Source: Acidulodesulfobacterium_A sp049965795 (lineage in GTDB: Bacteria; SZUA-79; Acidulodesulfobacterales; Acidulodesulfobacteraceae). From it: DNA of 64,000 nt. The stretch's first letter is position 1, and each line of letters begins with the position of its first letter. The stretch lies in assembly GCA_049965795.1 (NCBI GenBank), contig JBMFVW010000005.1:1-64000 (forward strand), read 5' to 3'. The position numbers were made by a program, and so were the translations under genes. Under the pieces are notes generated by a model, which was not told the DNA's origin, searched no databases, and saw only the letters and a program-made list of their open reading frames with translations. This document shows, one piece after another, positions 53,392 to 62,408 of this stretch.

Positions 53392-53676
53392 CAGGGCAAA
53401 AAATTATTTTATTCTAAAAGTATCGGAACAAACGGTTTTTCATGTGCAACCTGCCACGTTTACAGTGCAGGCACATATATAAACCTGCACGGCAAAAGTA
53501 TGGTTATAAGACCTATTAAAAATGCTGCAGAAATGGTAGCAAAATTTGATAAGATGCATCACATGAAAATGACACTTAGAGATAAAATTAATATGTGTGA
53601 TAAATTTGCCCTTAAAGGGCATCTAACTAAAAATCAGCTTGATGCTTTGACTGCCTACGTCAATTCATTAAGGTAA
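53392..53676 (+). CDS. c-type cytochrome, C-terminal part (start lost in gap)
   Basis: The 94-residue C-terminal end of an open frame that runs in from the gap. It carries one haem c site, CATCH (residues 18-22 of the fragment), a following His/Met-rich part (KFDKMHHMKM) with candidate axial Met ligands, and a C-terminal helix NQLDALTAYVNSLR typical of class I cytochrome c domains. It resembles monohaem domains of periplasmic cytochromes or of cytochrome c peroxidase-like proteins; the missing N-terminus prevents a more exact call. Confidence 0.8.
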   Translation, partial: QGKKLFYSKSIGTNGFSCATCHVYSAGTYINLHGKSMVIRPIKNAAEMVAKFDKMHHMKMTLRDKINMCDKFALKGHLTKNQLDALTAYVNSLR

Positions 53677-53696
53677 TTTTTTTATTAGGATAAATT

Positions 53697-53789
53697 AAGG
53701 AAAAGGTGCCAGATTTTATTTTCCGTGCATTTAAAAGTCAATTAATAAAAAATATGTTTGCGGAAAAATTAATCTGACGCCTTTTCCTT
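53697..53789. repeat. nested palindromic element C (REP-like family)
   Basis: AAGGAAAAGGTGCCAGATT (53697-53715) and its complement at 53771-53789 match at 17 of 19 positions. Inside, TTTTCCG and CGGAAAA form a second pair. The arms are the same sequence as the inner arms of elements A, D and E. It lies between the cytochrome stop and the DUF502 gene. Confidence 0.7.
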
Positions 53790-53815
53790 TTAGAAATAAA
53801 TATTATAAATATACA

Positions 53816-53897
53816 TTAATCCTGCAATAGAAAATATTTATGCATTTCTTTGTTCGGTTAAGGAAAATAAATAGACAACTTTTTATTGCAGGATTAA
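53816..53897. repeat. inverted repeat upstream of the DUF502 gene
   Basis: A perfect 14-base inverted repeat (TTAATCCTGCAATA and its complement at 53884-53897) encloses 54 bases with further weak symmetry. Its right arm overlaps TAAGGA (53895-53900), the likely ribosome-binding site of the next gene. It may be a second repeat class adjoining element C, or an operator. Confidence 0.55.
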
Positions 53898-53910
53898 GGA
53901 TATAAAACTA

Positions 53911-54507
53911 ATGGGTAAAACTTTTTTGTCTAAAATAAGAAGCAGGTTTCTTGCCGGATTAACGGTAGTAATCCCCGGAGCTTTGACTATTTTTATAATA
54001 GTCTGGCTTTTAAAAGAAATAAACCTCATTTTTAATCCGTTTTCCGTTTTCCTTGAAAATTATATTCATATTTATATTCCGGACGCCGGTTTGATACTTC
54101 TGCTTATTTTAATTTTAGTTTCAGGCTACCTCATTACTAATTTGGCTGGAAGATCTATTATAAACTTCTACGAAAACGTAATGCTGAAGATTCCTTTAGT
54201 CAATTTGCTTTATAAATCTACTAAACAATGGGTAGATATATTTTCCCCGGGCAAGAGTTCATTTAAAAAATTCGTTCTGGTAAAATATAACGACGATAAG
54301 TTTATATACGGTTTTTTAACTTCCGCTACCGGAATAAAAACCGGCGGGAAAGACGAATATGCAGTAGTATATATACCCACCAATCATCTGTATATAGGAA
54401 TGAATATTATAGCTAAAAAAGAAGACGTGATAGATACCGGATTAAAAGTAGAACAGGGTATCCAGATAGTTCTTTCTGCCGGAATAGCATTTCCGGATAG
54501 TCTATAA
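53911..54507 (+). CDS. DUF502 family membrane protein
   Basis: A 198-residue inner-membrane protein of unknown function. Transmembrane helices lie at about 11-32 (AGLTVVIPGALTIFIIVWLL) and 54-76; a conserved KIPLVNLLYKSTKQW segment and a soluble C-terminal domain follow, as in DUF502 proteins. TAAGGA stands 10 bases before the ATG. It may be cotranscribed with rsmE (17 bases apart), but the link is not functional as far as I know. Confidence 0.85.
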   Translation: MGKTFLSKIRSRFLAGLTVVIPGALTIFIIVWLLKEINLIFNPFSVFLENYIHIYIPDAGLILLLILILVSGYLITNLAGRSIINFYENVMLKIPLVNLLYKSTKQWVDIFSPGKSSFKKFVLVKYNDDKFIYGFLTSATGIKTGGKDEYAVVYIPTNHLYIGMNIIAKKEDVIDTGLKVEQGIQIVLSAGIAFPDSL

Positions 54508-54524
54508 AACTTTTTTTACTGGAA

Positions 54525-55271
54525 ATGCATAACAGATTTTTTATCGAAGAAAAAATAGAAACTGCCGGCAAAATTGCAGGAAAAAAAATAGTTTTAGAGT
54601 CTGTAACATCGCATATTAAAGCCTTTAGAAAACAACCCGGTTCAAAAATTTTGCTTTACGACGGCGCAGGAACTGTATTTTCCGCCATAATTACCGATAT
54701 TTCCAAAAGAAGCACGGCTTTAGAACTCTTGTCGGCAGATATATATATAGAAGACACACGGAAAATAAACGTTTTTTTGCCTTTAATTACTTCGCACGTT
54801 ATGGATCAATTGATTGCCAGGCTTTGCGAGCTTGAAATAACATCCGTTATTCCTATTATAACCGAAAGGTCTATAGTTTTAAAAAATAGGAAAGAGATAG
54901 ATTCAAAAATGTCTAAATGGGATAAAATTTCTAAAGGCGCTATGATAATTGCAGGAAAAAATTTTTCAACGGTAATAAAAGAGCCGATGCTTTTGGAAGA
55001 AGCTTTTAAATCGGTATACAATTACGCCGTTAAACTTATAGCCGTTACGAATGCGGATTTGTATCTAAAAAAATATTTAGAAAGTTTTAATTTTAGCAAA
55101 AAAGATATTTCTATAGGAATTTTTATAGGTCCGGAAGGCGATTTTTCCCAATCGGAATTAGAAAGGTCAAAAAAATACGGATTGACTCATGTTAAGTTGA
55201 CGGATTATATTATGAGCACTTTTACGGCTTCTATTTATTCGGTTTCAAATCTTATATGCTATTTATATTAA
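54525..55271 (+). CDS. rsmE: 16S rRNA m3U1498 methyltransferase
   Basis: SPOUT-class enzyme that methylates U1498 of 16S rRNA. 248 residues: an N-terminal PUA-like domain (HNRFFIEE start) and a C-terminal knot domain with IGPEGDFSQSELE (from about 201). CTGGAA precedes the ATG. It lies 22 bases before smc. Confidence 0.92.
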   Translation: MHNRFFIEEKIETAGKIAGKKIVLESVTSHIKAFRKQPGSKILLYDGAGTVFSAIITDISKRSTALELLSADIYIEDTRKINVFLPLITSHVMDQLIARLCELEITSVIPIITERSIVLKNRKEIDSKMSKWDKISKGAMIIAGKNFSTVIKEPMLLEEAFKSVYNYAVKLIAVTNADLYLKKYLESFNFSKKDISIGIFIGPEGDFSQSELERSKKYGLTHVKLTDYIMSTFTASIYSVSNLICYLY

Positions 55272-55293
55272 AAAATTTGATATTTAATATTTT

Positions 55294-58200
55294 ATGTATC
55301 TTAAATATATAGAACTTTTCGGTTTTAAAACATTTCCAGATAAAATAAGAATACCGTTTGACAAAAGTATAAACGTTATAGTGGGACCCAACGGATGCGG
55401 AAAAACAAATATCGTCGATGCAATTAGATTTATTCTCGGAGAGCAGAACCTTAAAGAGCTAAGATTAAAAAACATGAACGATATAATATTCCACGGCTCG
55501 AATATAAGAAACGGCTCGTCCGTTGCCTTATGCAGGGGCGTTTTTGAAAACGACGGAGGAGGAAGTTTCAGATATAAAGATTTTTCGGAAGTAATGGTTG
55601 AAAGGAGGCACTTTAAAAACAAGGAGACTGAATATAAAATAAACGGAATTTCCGTACCGTACAGGGAATATTTAGATTTTTTCAACGAAAGCGGCTTATC
55701 GAAGCATTATTCCATAATAGATTCCTATAAAATTAACGCTTTGCTAAATTTCAAACCAACCGAATTGCGTTTATTTTTTGAAGAAGCTTCGGGAATTACC
55801 AAATATAAGATTCAGAAAAAATCTGCTTCTAAAAAACTTGAGGCTGCAGTCAACAATCTTTTAAGAATAGGCGATCTGCTCGGCGAAGTCGAAAGCCGCC
55901 TCGAAGATCTTGAAAAATCGGCTAAAAAATTAGAAGAATACCGGTTTGTAGAAACTGAAAAGAATCGCTATGAATACGTATTACATTTAAGATTGAGAAA
56001 TAAAATAATTTCCGATATAGACAAATATAAATCCGAGCTTGAAATTTATTCGGCGCAGCTTTCGGAAGCGGGCGCACGCATCGCTTCTCTGCTGGAAATA
56101 TTAACCGACGCTAAAACTTCGTTCGACGATATAGAAAAAACCTATAAAACTGCGACAAACAGAAAAAACAGCCGATTAATAGAACTTGCAAAGTTTGGCT
56201 CCGATATAGAATATTTAGAAATAAAAATTAAAGATATGGAGTCCGAAATAACAAAAAAAACCAAAGAAGCTGACGAGCAGGACGAATCGCGGAAAAGAAA
56301 CGCCGAAAAATTAGCAGGGTTAAAGGAAAAACTTTCGGCAGACGAATCTAATTTTAAAAATCTTACCGAAAAATTAAATATAACGGCAAAATTGCTTTCC
56401 GAAAAAAAAGAGCTTATGCTGAGAGCCAAAAGTATCCTTACGGATATCGAAGACGAAATTTTAGATATAGTCGAAAAATCTCAAAACGGAAAAAACAAAA
56501 TTATTTTTATAGATAAAAATATAAAAAACATAGAGGCAAAAATTATAGAAACGCAGTATAATGCCGGCAAAATTTCGACAGAGCTGGAAGAAGCGGAAGT
56601 TTCTTCTAATCAAAAAACCGGAGAGTTAAAAGAGAACTATTTGTCTGCCGAAACCGTTAAAAAGAATTATTCGGATAACGAAACCGAAATTGCATTGCTA
56701 GATAAAAAATTCAATGAATATTTTTCGCAAAAAAATGCCTTAGAAAAAGAGCTTATAAAAATTAATCTTGAAATAACCAAACTTAAAGAATTTATCGGAA
56801 ACAGGGAAGGATTTTCGGAAGGCGTCAAAGATTTTATCAAATCAAAAAAAGATTACGAAGCATTGCCTTTATCAGACGCCGTAGAAATAGAATCCGGTTT
56901 TGAAAATCAGGCGGCGGCGGCTTTTGGAGACGTCTTGGAAACCGTTGTATTGGAAGATATAGATTATGCAAGAAAAGCAATTGAATATATCAATGCCGAT
57001 AAAAGAGGGAAAATTAAAATCTTTATTCCCGGAAAAAATAAAAATAAAAAAGACGCTAAAAACGGCGGACCGGAATACGAAGTTTGCAGGGAGTTAAACC
57101 TTATACCCATAAAAGAAAAAATTAAATTGAATTATAAAAATATATCATTGGAAGATATAGGAAAAGATTTTTATTACTGCGGAGACAAAAATAAAATTTT
57201 AGATTATATAGAACGCAATAATTTTTTTCCCGAAGTCAATATTATAACCGAAGACGGTTCGATATTTATGCCGTACGGTTTTATAGCCGCAGGAAAGGAT
57301 AAAGACGACGACGGAGCAAATCTTTTTATAAACAAGAATAAGCTGTCCGAATATTCGGCATTAGAATCTAATAAAAGAGAAGAACTTCAAAGGTTAGAAT
57401 CTTCTTTGGACGGAGTTCAATCTAAAATTAAGGAACATAAAGAAATAAGGGAAAAGATAAGCGGTGAAATCAGAACTTTGGAAATGGCAAGGCTTACGCT
57501 CGAAAACGACCTTAAGCATATTAAAAACATAATAGAAAAATCAAAAGAAAGACGCAATATATTAATAAGGGAATCTTCAAACTTAGAAAAAGAAAAACAG
57601 AGTGAATATAACGAAAAAGAAGAATTGCAGGACGAAATAGTTTTGCTTGAAAACGAATATAAATTAAAAAACGCAGCAAAAAACGAAGAAGAGCAAAAGT
57701 TAGCTGCGGCGGAAAAAGATCTGGAAAAAATCAAAGAGGAAGAAACCGCCTTAAGGATAGAAATTAATTCGGCAGGGCAGAATATTAATTTTTTAAAAAA
57801 GCAGATAAAAGACATGGAATACAACCTGTCTAATTACGACAAGAGGATAAACTCCTTACTGGAGCAGAAAGAAAAATATGCGCAGGATATTAAAGCGGCA
57901 TCGGAGGACTTATCTGCAAAAAGAAAAAGCATAGAAGCCCTTAATTTATCGCTTAAAGAGTCCGAGTCTGCCATTAAAGAGTCCGAGGTTAAATTAGAAT
58001 CTTTAAAAGAAAAGATTACGGAAACCGAAAAAGATATTGGAAGAGCGAACGAACGTAAATCCGACATCGAAAAAAAACAAAACTCTTTACAGGCATATAT
58101 AAATATAAATAGCGAAAAATTAGTCGAAATTGACTCAAATAGCCCTTCAGTCCTTTTATCCGCCGGACTTTCGGAGGAAGATAAAATTTTTATAGACGGC

Positions 58201-58923
58201 ATTTCCGATTTAAGCGATAATAATATTAAAAAAAGAATAGAAGACCTTTCGTTAAAAATTAAAGAAATCGGCAACGTAAATATGAATGCCGTCGAAGAAT
58301 ATAAGGCGGCGCTTGAACGCTCCGATTTTCTGGGAAAGCAGAAAAAAGATTTGGAAACTTCCATAGAAACGCTTAACGGCATTATTAAAAAATTAGACGC
58401 CGTATCAAAAGAGAAATTTAAATCAAGCATGAACGATATAAGGCAAAAATTTAAAGAACTTTTCGTTTTTTTGTTCGGAGGCGGCAATGCGGACATAGTA
58501 AACATCGTTTCGAAGGTTTCGGAAGAATTGGAATTCGATGCCGTCCAAAAACCTGAATTGAATGAAAAAGAGACGGATACCGAAGAAACGCAGGGAATGG
58601 AAATAAACGTCCAGATACCGGGAAAAAAATTTACCGGAATTAATATTTTATCGCAGGGAGAAAGGGTTCTGGTCGCGGTAAGTCTTTTATTCGCTATTTT
58701 TTTAACTAAAAAAACTCCGTTCTGCGTTATAGACGAGGTTGACGCTCCGTTAGATTTTGCCAACAACGCAAGGTATAATAAATTAATCGAGGAGATTTCC
58801 AATTATTCCCAGATAATTATGATAACCCATAATAAAAAAACGATGGAAGCAGGCAGAAATATATTCGGTGTAACTTCTAAGCATCCGGGTATTTCGGGAA
58901 TAGTATCGGTTGCGATGAATTGA
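55294..58923 (+). CDS. smc: chromosome partition protein SMC
   Basis: 1209 residues. N-terminal ATPase half with Walker A GPNGCGKTN (31-39), long coiled coil, hinge domain at about 505-660, return coiled coil, then C-terminal signature and Walker B (VIDEVD, D1147/E1148). It condenses and segregates the chromosome with ScpA/ScpB, which are not in this window. The ABC signature reads LSQGER (1119-1124) where most SMC proteins have LSGGE. No separate promoter is clear in the 22-base spacer after rsmE. Confidence 0.96.
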   Translation: MYLKYIELFGFKTFPDKIRIPFDKSINVIVGPNGCGKTNIVDAIRFILGEQNLKELRLKNMNDIIFHGSNIRNGSSVALCRGVFENDGGGSFRYKDFSEVMVERRHFKNKETEYKINGISVPYREYLDFFNESGLSKHYSIIDSYKINALLNFKPTELRLFFEEASGITKYKIQKKSASKKLEAAVNNLLRIGDLLGEVESRLEDLEKSAKKLEEYRFVETEKNRYEYVLHLRLRNKIISDIDKYKSELEIYSAQLSEAGARIASLLEILTDAKTSFDDIEKTYKTATNRKNSRLIELAKFGSDIEYLEIKIKDMESEITKKTKEADEQDESRKRNAEKLAGLKEKLSADESNFKNLTEKLNITAKLLSEKKELMLRAKSILTDIEDEILDIVEKSQNGKNKIIFIDKNIKNIEAKIIETQYNAGKISTELEEAEVSSNQKTGELKENYLSAETVKKNYSDNETEIALLDKKFNEYFSQKNALEKELIKINLEITKLKEFIGNREGFSEGVKDFIKSKKDYEALPLSDAVEIESGFENQAAAAFGDVLETVVLEDIDYARKAIEYINADKRGKIKIFIPGKNKNKKDAKNGGPEYEVCRELNLIPIKEKIKLNYKNISLEDIGKDFYYCGDKNKILDYIERNNFFPEVNIITEDGSIFMPYGFIAAGKDKDDDGANLFINKNKLSEYSALESNKREELQRLESSLDGVQSKIKEHKEIREKISGEIRTLEMARLTLENDLKHIKNIIEKSKERRNILIRESSNLEKEKQSEYNEKEELQDEIVLLENEYKLKNAAKNEEEQKLAAAEKDLEKIKEEETALRIEINSAGQNINFLKKQIKDMEYNLSNYDKRINSLLEQKEKYAQDIKAASEDLSAKRKSIEALNLSLKESESAIKESEVKLESLKEKITETEKDIGRANERKSDIEKKQNSLQAYININSEKLVEIDSNSPSVLLSAGLSEEDKIFIDGISDLSDNNIKKRIEDLSLKIKEIGNVNMNAVEEYKAALERSDFLGKQKKDLETSIETLNGIIKKLDAVSKEKFKSSMNDIRQKFKELFVFLFGGGNADIVNIVSKVSEELEFDAVQKPELNEKETDTEETQGMEINVQIPGKKFTGINILSQGERVLVAVSLLFAIFLTKKTPFCVIDEVDAPLDFANNARYNKLIEEISNYSQIIMITHNKKTMEAGRNIFGVTSKHPGISGIVSVAMN

Positions 58924-58956
58924 AATTTTTACAATTAAAGAGTAGAAGGGGGATTT

Positions 58957-59868
58957 ATGAAAATATTCGAAAAATTTAAAAATTTAGGGGAAAGCCTTAA
59001 AAAAACAAAACAGGAATTAACAAATAAAATAAGTTCCATTTTTGGCTCAGGCAAAATAGACGCCGCCGATATTGAAAAAATAGAAGAAGCTTTAGTTTTG
59101 TCGGATATTTCATATAAAACAGCCGAAGAATTAATCGAAGGCGTTAAAAAAAGAACTGCAAAAGATAAAGAATTAACTTCGGAAGCTATAAAACAGGCGC
59201 TAAAAGACGAAATAGGCGATAAGATATCGGTTAATTTTCCCGAAATTAAAGACCGCGCAGATAAAAGTATTTTTATAATAGTCGGCGTTAACGGAGTAGG
59301 AAAAACAACGACGGTAGGCAAACTCGGAAAGTATTACGCAGATAGGGGCAAAAAAGTTATTATAGCGGCTTGCGACACTTTCAGGGCTGCCGGCAAAGAG
59401 CAGATAGAGGTCTGGGGGCAGAGAACCGGAATAGAAGTCGTGTCCGGCAAAGAAAATCAAGACCCTGCGTCCGTCGCTCACGATGCCGTCCAAAAATTTA
59501 AAGAAAAAGATTATAATATCTTGCTTATAGACACGGCGGGAAGACTTCACAATAAAAAACATCTTATGGAAGAACTCGCCAAAATAAAAAGAGTAATATC
59601 AAAATCTTACGGCAGCGAACCTGACGAAATTTTTATAGTTATAGACGCCGGTTTAGGGCAGAATTCTTTGGTGCAGGTAGAACAGTTTAAGGAAATAGTG
59701 GATATTACCGGAGTAATAGTCACGAAATTAGACGGTTCAGCAAAAGGCGGCATTATAATAGACGTAATAAGCAAAATGAATCTGCCGGTAAGGTTTATAG
59801 GAACGGGGGAATCTCCCGAATCTATATCGGAATTTTCCCCCGAAATTTTCACGGATAATCTACTTTAA
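58957..59868 (+). CDS. ftsY: signal recognition particle receptor FtsY
   Basis: GTPase receptor for SRP-bound ribosomes at the membrane. 303 residues: the NG domain alone, with P-loop GVNGVGKT (110-117), DTFRAAGKEQ, DTAGRL and TKLDGSAKGG. The long acidic A domain of E. coli FtsY is missing, as in many bacteria. GAAGGGGG precedes the ATG. The smc-ftsY pair is a common arrangement. Confidence 0.97.
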   Translation: MKIFEKFKNLGESLKKTKQELTNKISSIFGSGKIDAADIEKIEEALVLSDISYKTAEELIEGVKKRTAKDKELTSEAIKQALKDEIGDKISVNFPEIKDRADKSIFIIVGVNGVGKTTTVGKLGKYYADRGKKVIIAACDTFRAAGKEQIEVWGQRTGIEVVSGKENQDPASVAHDAVQKFKEKDYNILLIDTAGRLHNKKHLMEELAKIKRVISKSYGSEPDEIFIVIDAGLGQNSLVQVEQFKEIVDITGVIVTKLDGSAKGGIIIDVISKMNLPVRFIGTGESPESISEFSPEIFTDNLL

Positions 59869-59895
59869 CGGTCTATTTATTACGCAGATATATTT

Positions 59896-60321
59896 TTATT
59901 TAATCTCTATTTTTTTGGGGGACATAGCCTTGCTCTTTTTCAGTGTAACTTCAAGCACCCCGTTTTTAAGTTCTGCGTTTGCATTTTCTTTGTCCACTTC
60001 CGACGGAAGATCTATAATTCTGTAAAAAGAACCGTACTGTATCTCCTGCCGGTAGAAATTTTCCTTTTTCTCTTCCCTTTCCTGTTTGTGTTCGCCCTTT
60101 ATCGTCAACTGGTCTCCGTTAACTTCTATCGCTATATTTTCTTTCGGTATTCCCGGAACTTGCGCTTTTACTATAATGTTTTCGTCCTGTTCAACGACAT
60201 CCACTGCCGGCTCTATATAACCGGCGGTATTTCTAACGACCGGACTGAAAAAGTCGAAAAAGCTTTTTTCGATTTCATTCCTAATAGGATAAAAAGGATC
60301 AAACTTAACAAGTTTTTTCAT
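59896..60321 (-). CDS. Hsp20 family small heat-shock protein
   Basis: ATP-independent holdase that binds unfolding proteins. 141 residues with a short N-terminal arm (FDPFYPIRNEIEKSFFDFF), an alpha-crystallin domain (about 37-130) and the NGVLEVTLKKS signature near the C-terminus. AAGGAGGT lies 7 bases before the ATG. It converges on ftsY and has its own promoter (60374-60402). Confidence 0.93.
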   Translation of the reverse strand: MKKLVKFDPFYPIRNEIEKSFFDFFSPVVRNTAGYIEPAVDVVEQDENIIVKAQVPGIPKENIAIEVNGDQLTIKGEHKQEREEKKENFYRQEIQYGSFYRIIDLPSEVDKENANAELKNGVLEVTLKKSKAMSPKKIEIK

Positions 60322-60373
60322 AATTTAAACCTCCTTATTCTTCTATAAACAAGTATTTTTACTTCCTGTTTAA

Positions 60374-60402
60374 AATATATCATAAAATTTTTTTTTTTCA
60401 AG
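60374..60402 (-). promoter_or_regulatory. promoter of the Hsp20 gene
   Basis: On the - strand, CTTGAAA (60402-60396), a 16-base A/T-rich spacer and TATATT (60379-60374) lie about 53 bases before the Hsp20 ATG. The -35 box fits both the housekeeping and the heat-shock sigma-32 consensus; the -10 box is of housekeeping type. Confidence 0.55.
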
Positions 60403-60486
60403 CTATATTAAATTGAATATTTTATTTTATTTATATATAATCAATTCCTATATATAATTTAATTAAAATACTCCGGTAATTAGCAA

Positions 60487-62256
60487 ATGGGAACGATAAT
60501 AAACCACGCAGCCAAGACAAAAAAATTAGGCGAAGTTTTAATAGACGCAGGACTTTTGAATCCTACCAATCTTGAAAATGCCCTTGCGGAAGCCAAAAAA
60601 CGGAACATAAGACTGGGTAACGCTTTGGTTTCTTTGGGGATACTTTCCGAAGATAAGATTTTAGACGCTCTTTCGTCGCAGCTTTCTTTAAGAAAGATAG
60701 ATTTATCTAAAACTATTGTAGATCCTGCAATAGGCAAATTACTGCCTGAAAGACTTGCAAGACAGTTTAAGATGGTGCCCGTGACCATGGTCGGCGACGT
60801 TTTGACCGTTGCGCTGTCGGATCCTTTAAACGTTTTTGCTTTGGACGCGCTTAAAAGAGACGTTAACGCAAATATCGAAGTAGCTCTTTCAAACGAAAAA
60901 GATATCTTGAGAGCTATAGATTATGTCTGGACAGCAAAAGAAGTTTCCAAAGCAGCCGCAGGTCAGACGGTAGTAGCAAGCGATGCTTTTAATTTCGGCG
61001 CAGGCGGAGGCCGGCAGAATGTGCCTGAAGGAGGGCAGCAGGGTTCTTTTGCTTCGCCGGCATCTGCAGGAACGGCGCAAAAAGGAGAATCTGCAGACGA
61101 CGTAAATATAATAAAATTGGTAAACTTAATTATTTTTTCAGGCGCTAAAAACAGGGCTTCGGATATACACATTGAACCTTTGGAAGACGAGATAATTGTC
61201 AGGGAAAGAATAGACGGCGATCTTATCAAAACAAAAGAAATGCCGATACAATTGCTGAACTCGATAATAGCAAGGATTAAAATAATGGCTAATATGGATA
61301 TCGCCGAAAAAAGAAATCCGCAGGATTCAAGATTCGATATAAACGTCGGCGAAAAAAATTTAGACGTAAGAGTTTCGGTAGTACCGACAATAAACGGCGA
61401 AAAAGTAGTTTTCAGACTTTTAGACAAATCTTCCAAAGTTGCCAAGGTTTCAGAATCTTCTATGGATAAAAACGACAAAGAAAAAATTCTTAAAATTATT
61501 TATAAAAAATACGGACTTTTTTTAATAAGCGGACCGACGGGATCCGGTAAGACGACCGCCGCTTATTCCGTTATATCGGAATTAAACAATATCAATAAAA
61601 ATATTATCACTGTAGAAGATCCGGTAGAATATAAGATGCGCTACGTTAACCAGATAGAAGTCAACCAGAAAGGAGGAATAGGCTTTGCAGACGCTTTAAG
61701 AGCTGTTTTAAGGCAGGATCCCGATATTATTTTAGTAGGCGAAATAAGAGACGAAGAAACTGCAAGGATTGCCATTCAGGCAGCTTTGACAGGTCATTTC
61801 GTAGTATCTACCATTCACACTCAGGATGCTTCGAGCGCGGTATCCAGACTTATAGATATGGGCATAGAACCTTTTTTGGTCTCTTCTTCTATTGCCGGAA
61901 TTATAGGGCAAAGATTGATAAAAAAACTTTGCGACAGCTGCAAAAAACCTTATACGCCCGAGCCCGAACTGTTAAAAGAGCTCGGCATTAATCCTGCCGG
62001 CAAATATACTTTTTATAAAGAAACCGGATGCGATTTATGCAGCGATACCGGTTTTCACGGAAGACTCAGCATTCAGGAGATACTTGTTCCTACTAAAAAT
62101 ATACAGAAACTTATAATAGAAAAAGCGGATTCTACGCAAATAAGATCGCAGGCTATAAAAGAAGGTTTTATACCGTTGCGCATAGCCGGATTAAAAAAAC
62201 TTATCGAAGGCGTTACTACTTTAGAAGAGGTTTTGCAGGCAACTCAGGATATATAA
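60487..62256 (+). CDS. pilB: type IV pilus assembly ATPase PilB
   Basis: Hexameric motor powering pilus extension. 589 residues. N-terminal MshEN-type domain with two KLG/RLG repeats (KLGEVLIDAGLL from 13, RLGNALVSLGIL from 42), a Gly/Gln/Ser-rich linker (about 170-200), then the secretion ATPase core: Walker A GPTGSGKT (349-356), Walker B LVGEIRDEE and a zinc knuckle C482/C485/C515/C518. No ribosome-binding site is evident; a TATAAT lies at 60453. The repeats match a known c-di-GMP-binding pattern (family knowledge). Confidence 0.95.
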   Translation: MGTIINHAAKTKKLGEVLIDAGLLNPTNLENALAEAKKRNIRLGNALVSLGILSEDKILDALSSQLSLRKIDLSKTIVDPAIGKLLPERLARQFKMVPVTMVGDVLTVALSDPLNVFALDALKRDVNANIEVALSNEKDILRAIDYVWTAKEVSKAAAGQTVVASDAFNFGAGGGRQNVPEGGQQGSFASPASAGTAQKGESADDVNIIKLVNLIIFSGAKNRASDIHIEPLEDEIIVRERIDGDLIKTKEMPIQLLNSIIARIKIMANMDIAEKRNPQDSRFDINVGEKNLDVRVSVVPTINGEKVVFRLLDKSSKVAKVSESSMDKNDKEKILKIIYKKYGLFLISGPTGSGKTTAAYSVISELNNINKNIITVEDPVEYKMRYVNQIEVNQKGGIGFADALRAVLRQDPDIILVGEIRDEETARIAIQAALTGHFVVSTIHTQDASSAVSRLIDMGIEPFLVSSSIAGIIGQRLIKKLCDSCKKPYTPEPELLKELGINPAGKYTFYKETGCDLCSDTGFHGRLSIQEILVPTKNIQKLIIEKADSTQIRSQAIKEGFIPLRIAGLKKLIEGVTTLEEVLQATQDI

Positions 62257-62266
62257 GATATATTAC

Positions 62267-62407
62267 AAATTTGCCGATAGAAAATTAATGTTTGATAAAA
62301 TAAACCGATGAATGAAATATTTCAATTAACAAGGAATATAGTGGCGGGAACAGAATTGAGTTCTGTCCCCGTATTTAGCTAATCTTACACCTTTCCCCCG
62401 GGGGAAA
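62267..62407. repeat. nested palindromic element D (REP-like family)
   Basis: Shares three blocks with element A in the same order: a left block (TTGCCGATAGAAAATTAA, 62270-62287, close to 5744-5762), a palindrome around GGGAACAGAATT (62345-62371, one mismatch in the stem) and a right block resembling TCTGACACC. It ends in a 16-base perfect palindrome, TTTCCCCCGGGGGAAA (62392-62407), which includes the pilC ribosome-binding site. Confidence 0.65.
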
Positions 62408-62408
62408 T

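Noticed and set aside
53252..53482. Open frame spanning the N run
   Set aside because: It crosses unknown sequence and is out of frame with the CATCH cytochrome frame.
57834..58802. 322-codon open frame on the - strand
   Set aside because: It lies wholly inside smc, is Ser/Phe/Leu-rich as expected for the complement of a Lys/Glu-rich coiled-coil gene, and has no ribosome-binding site or motif.
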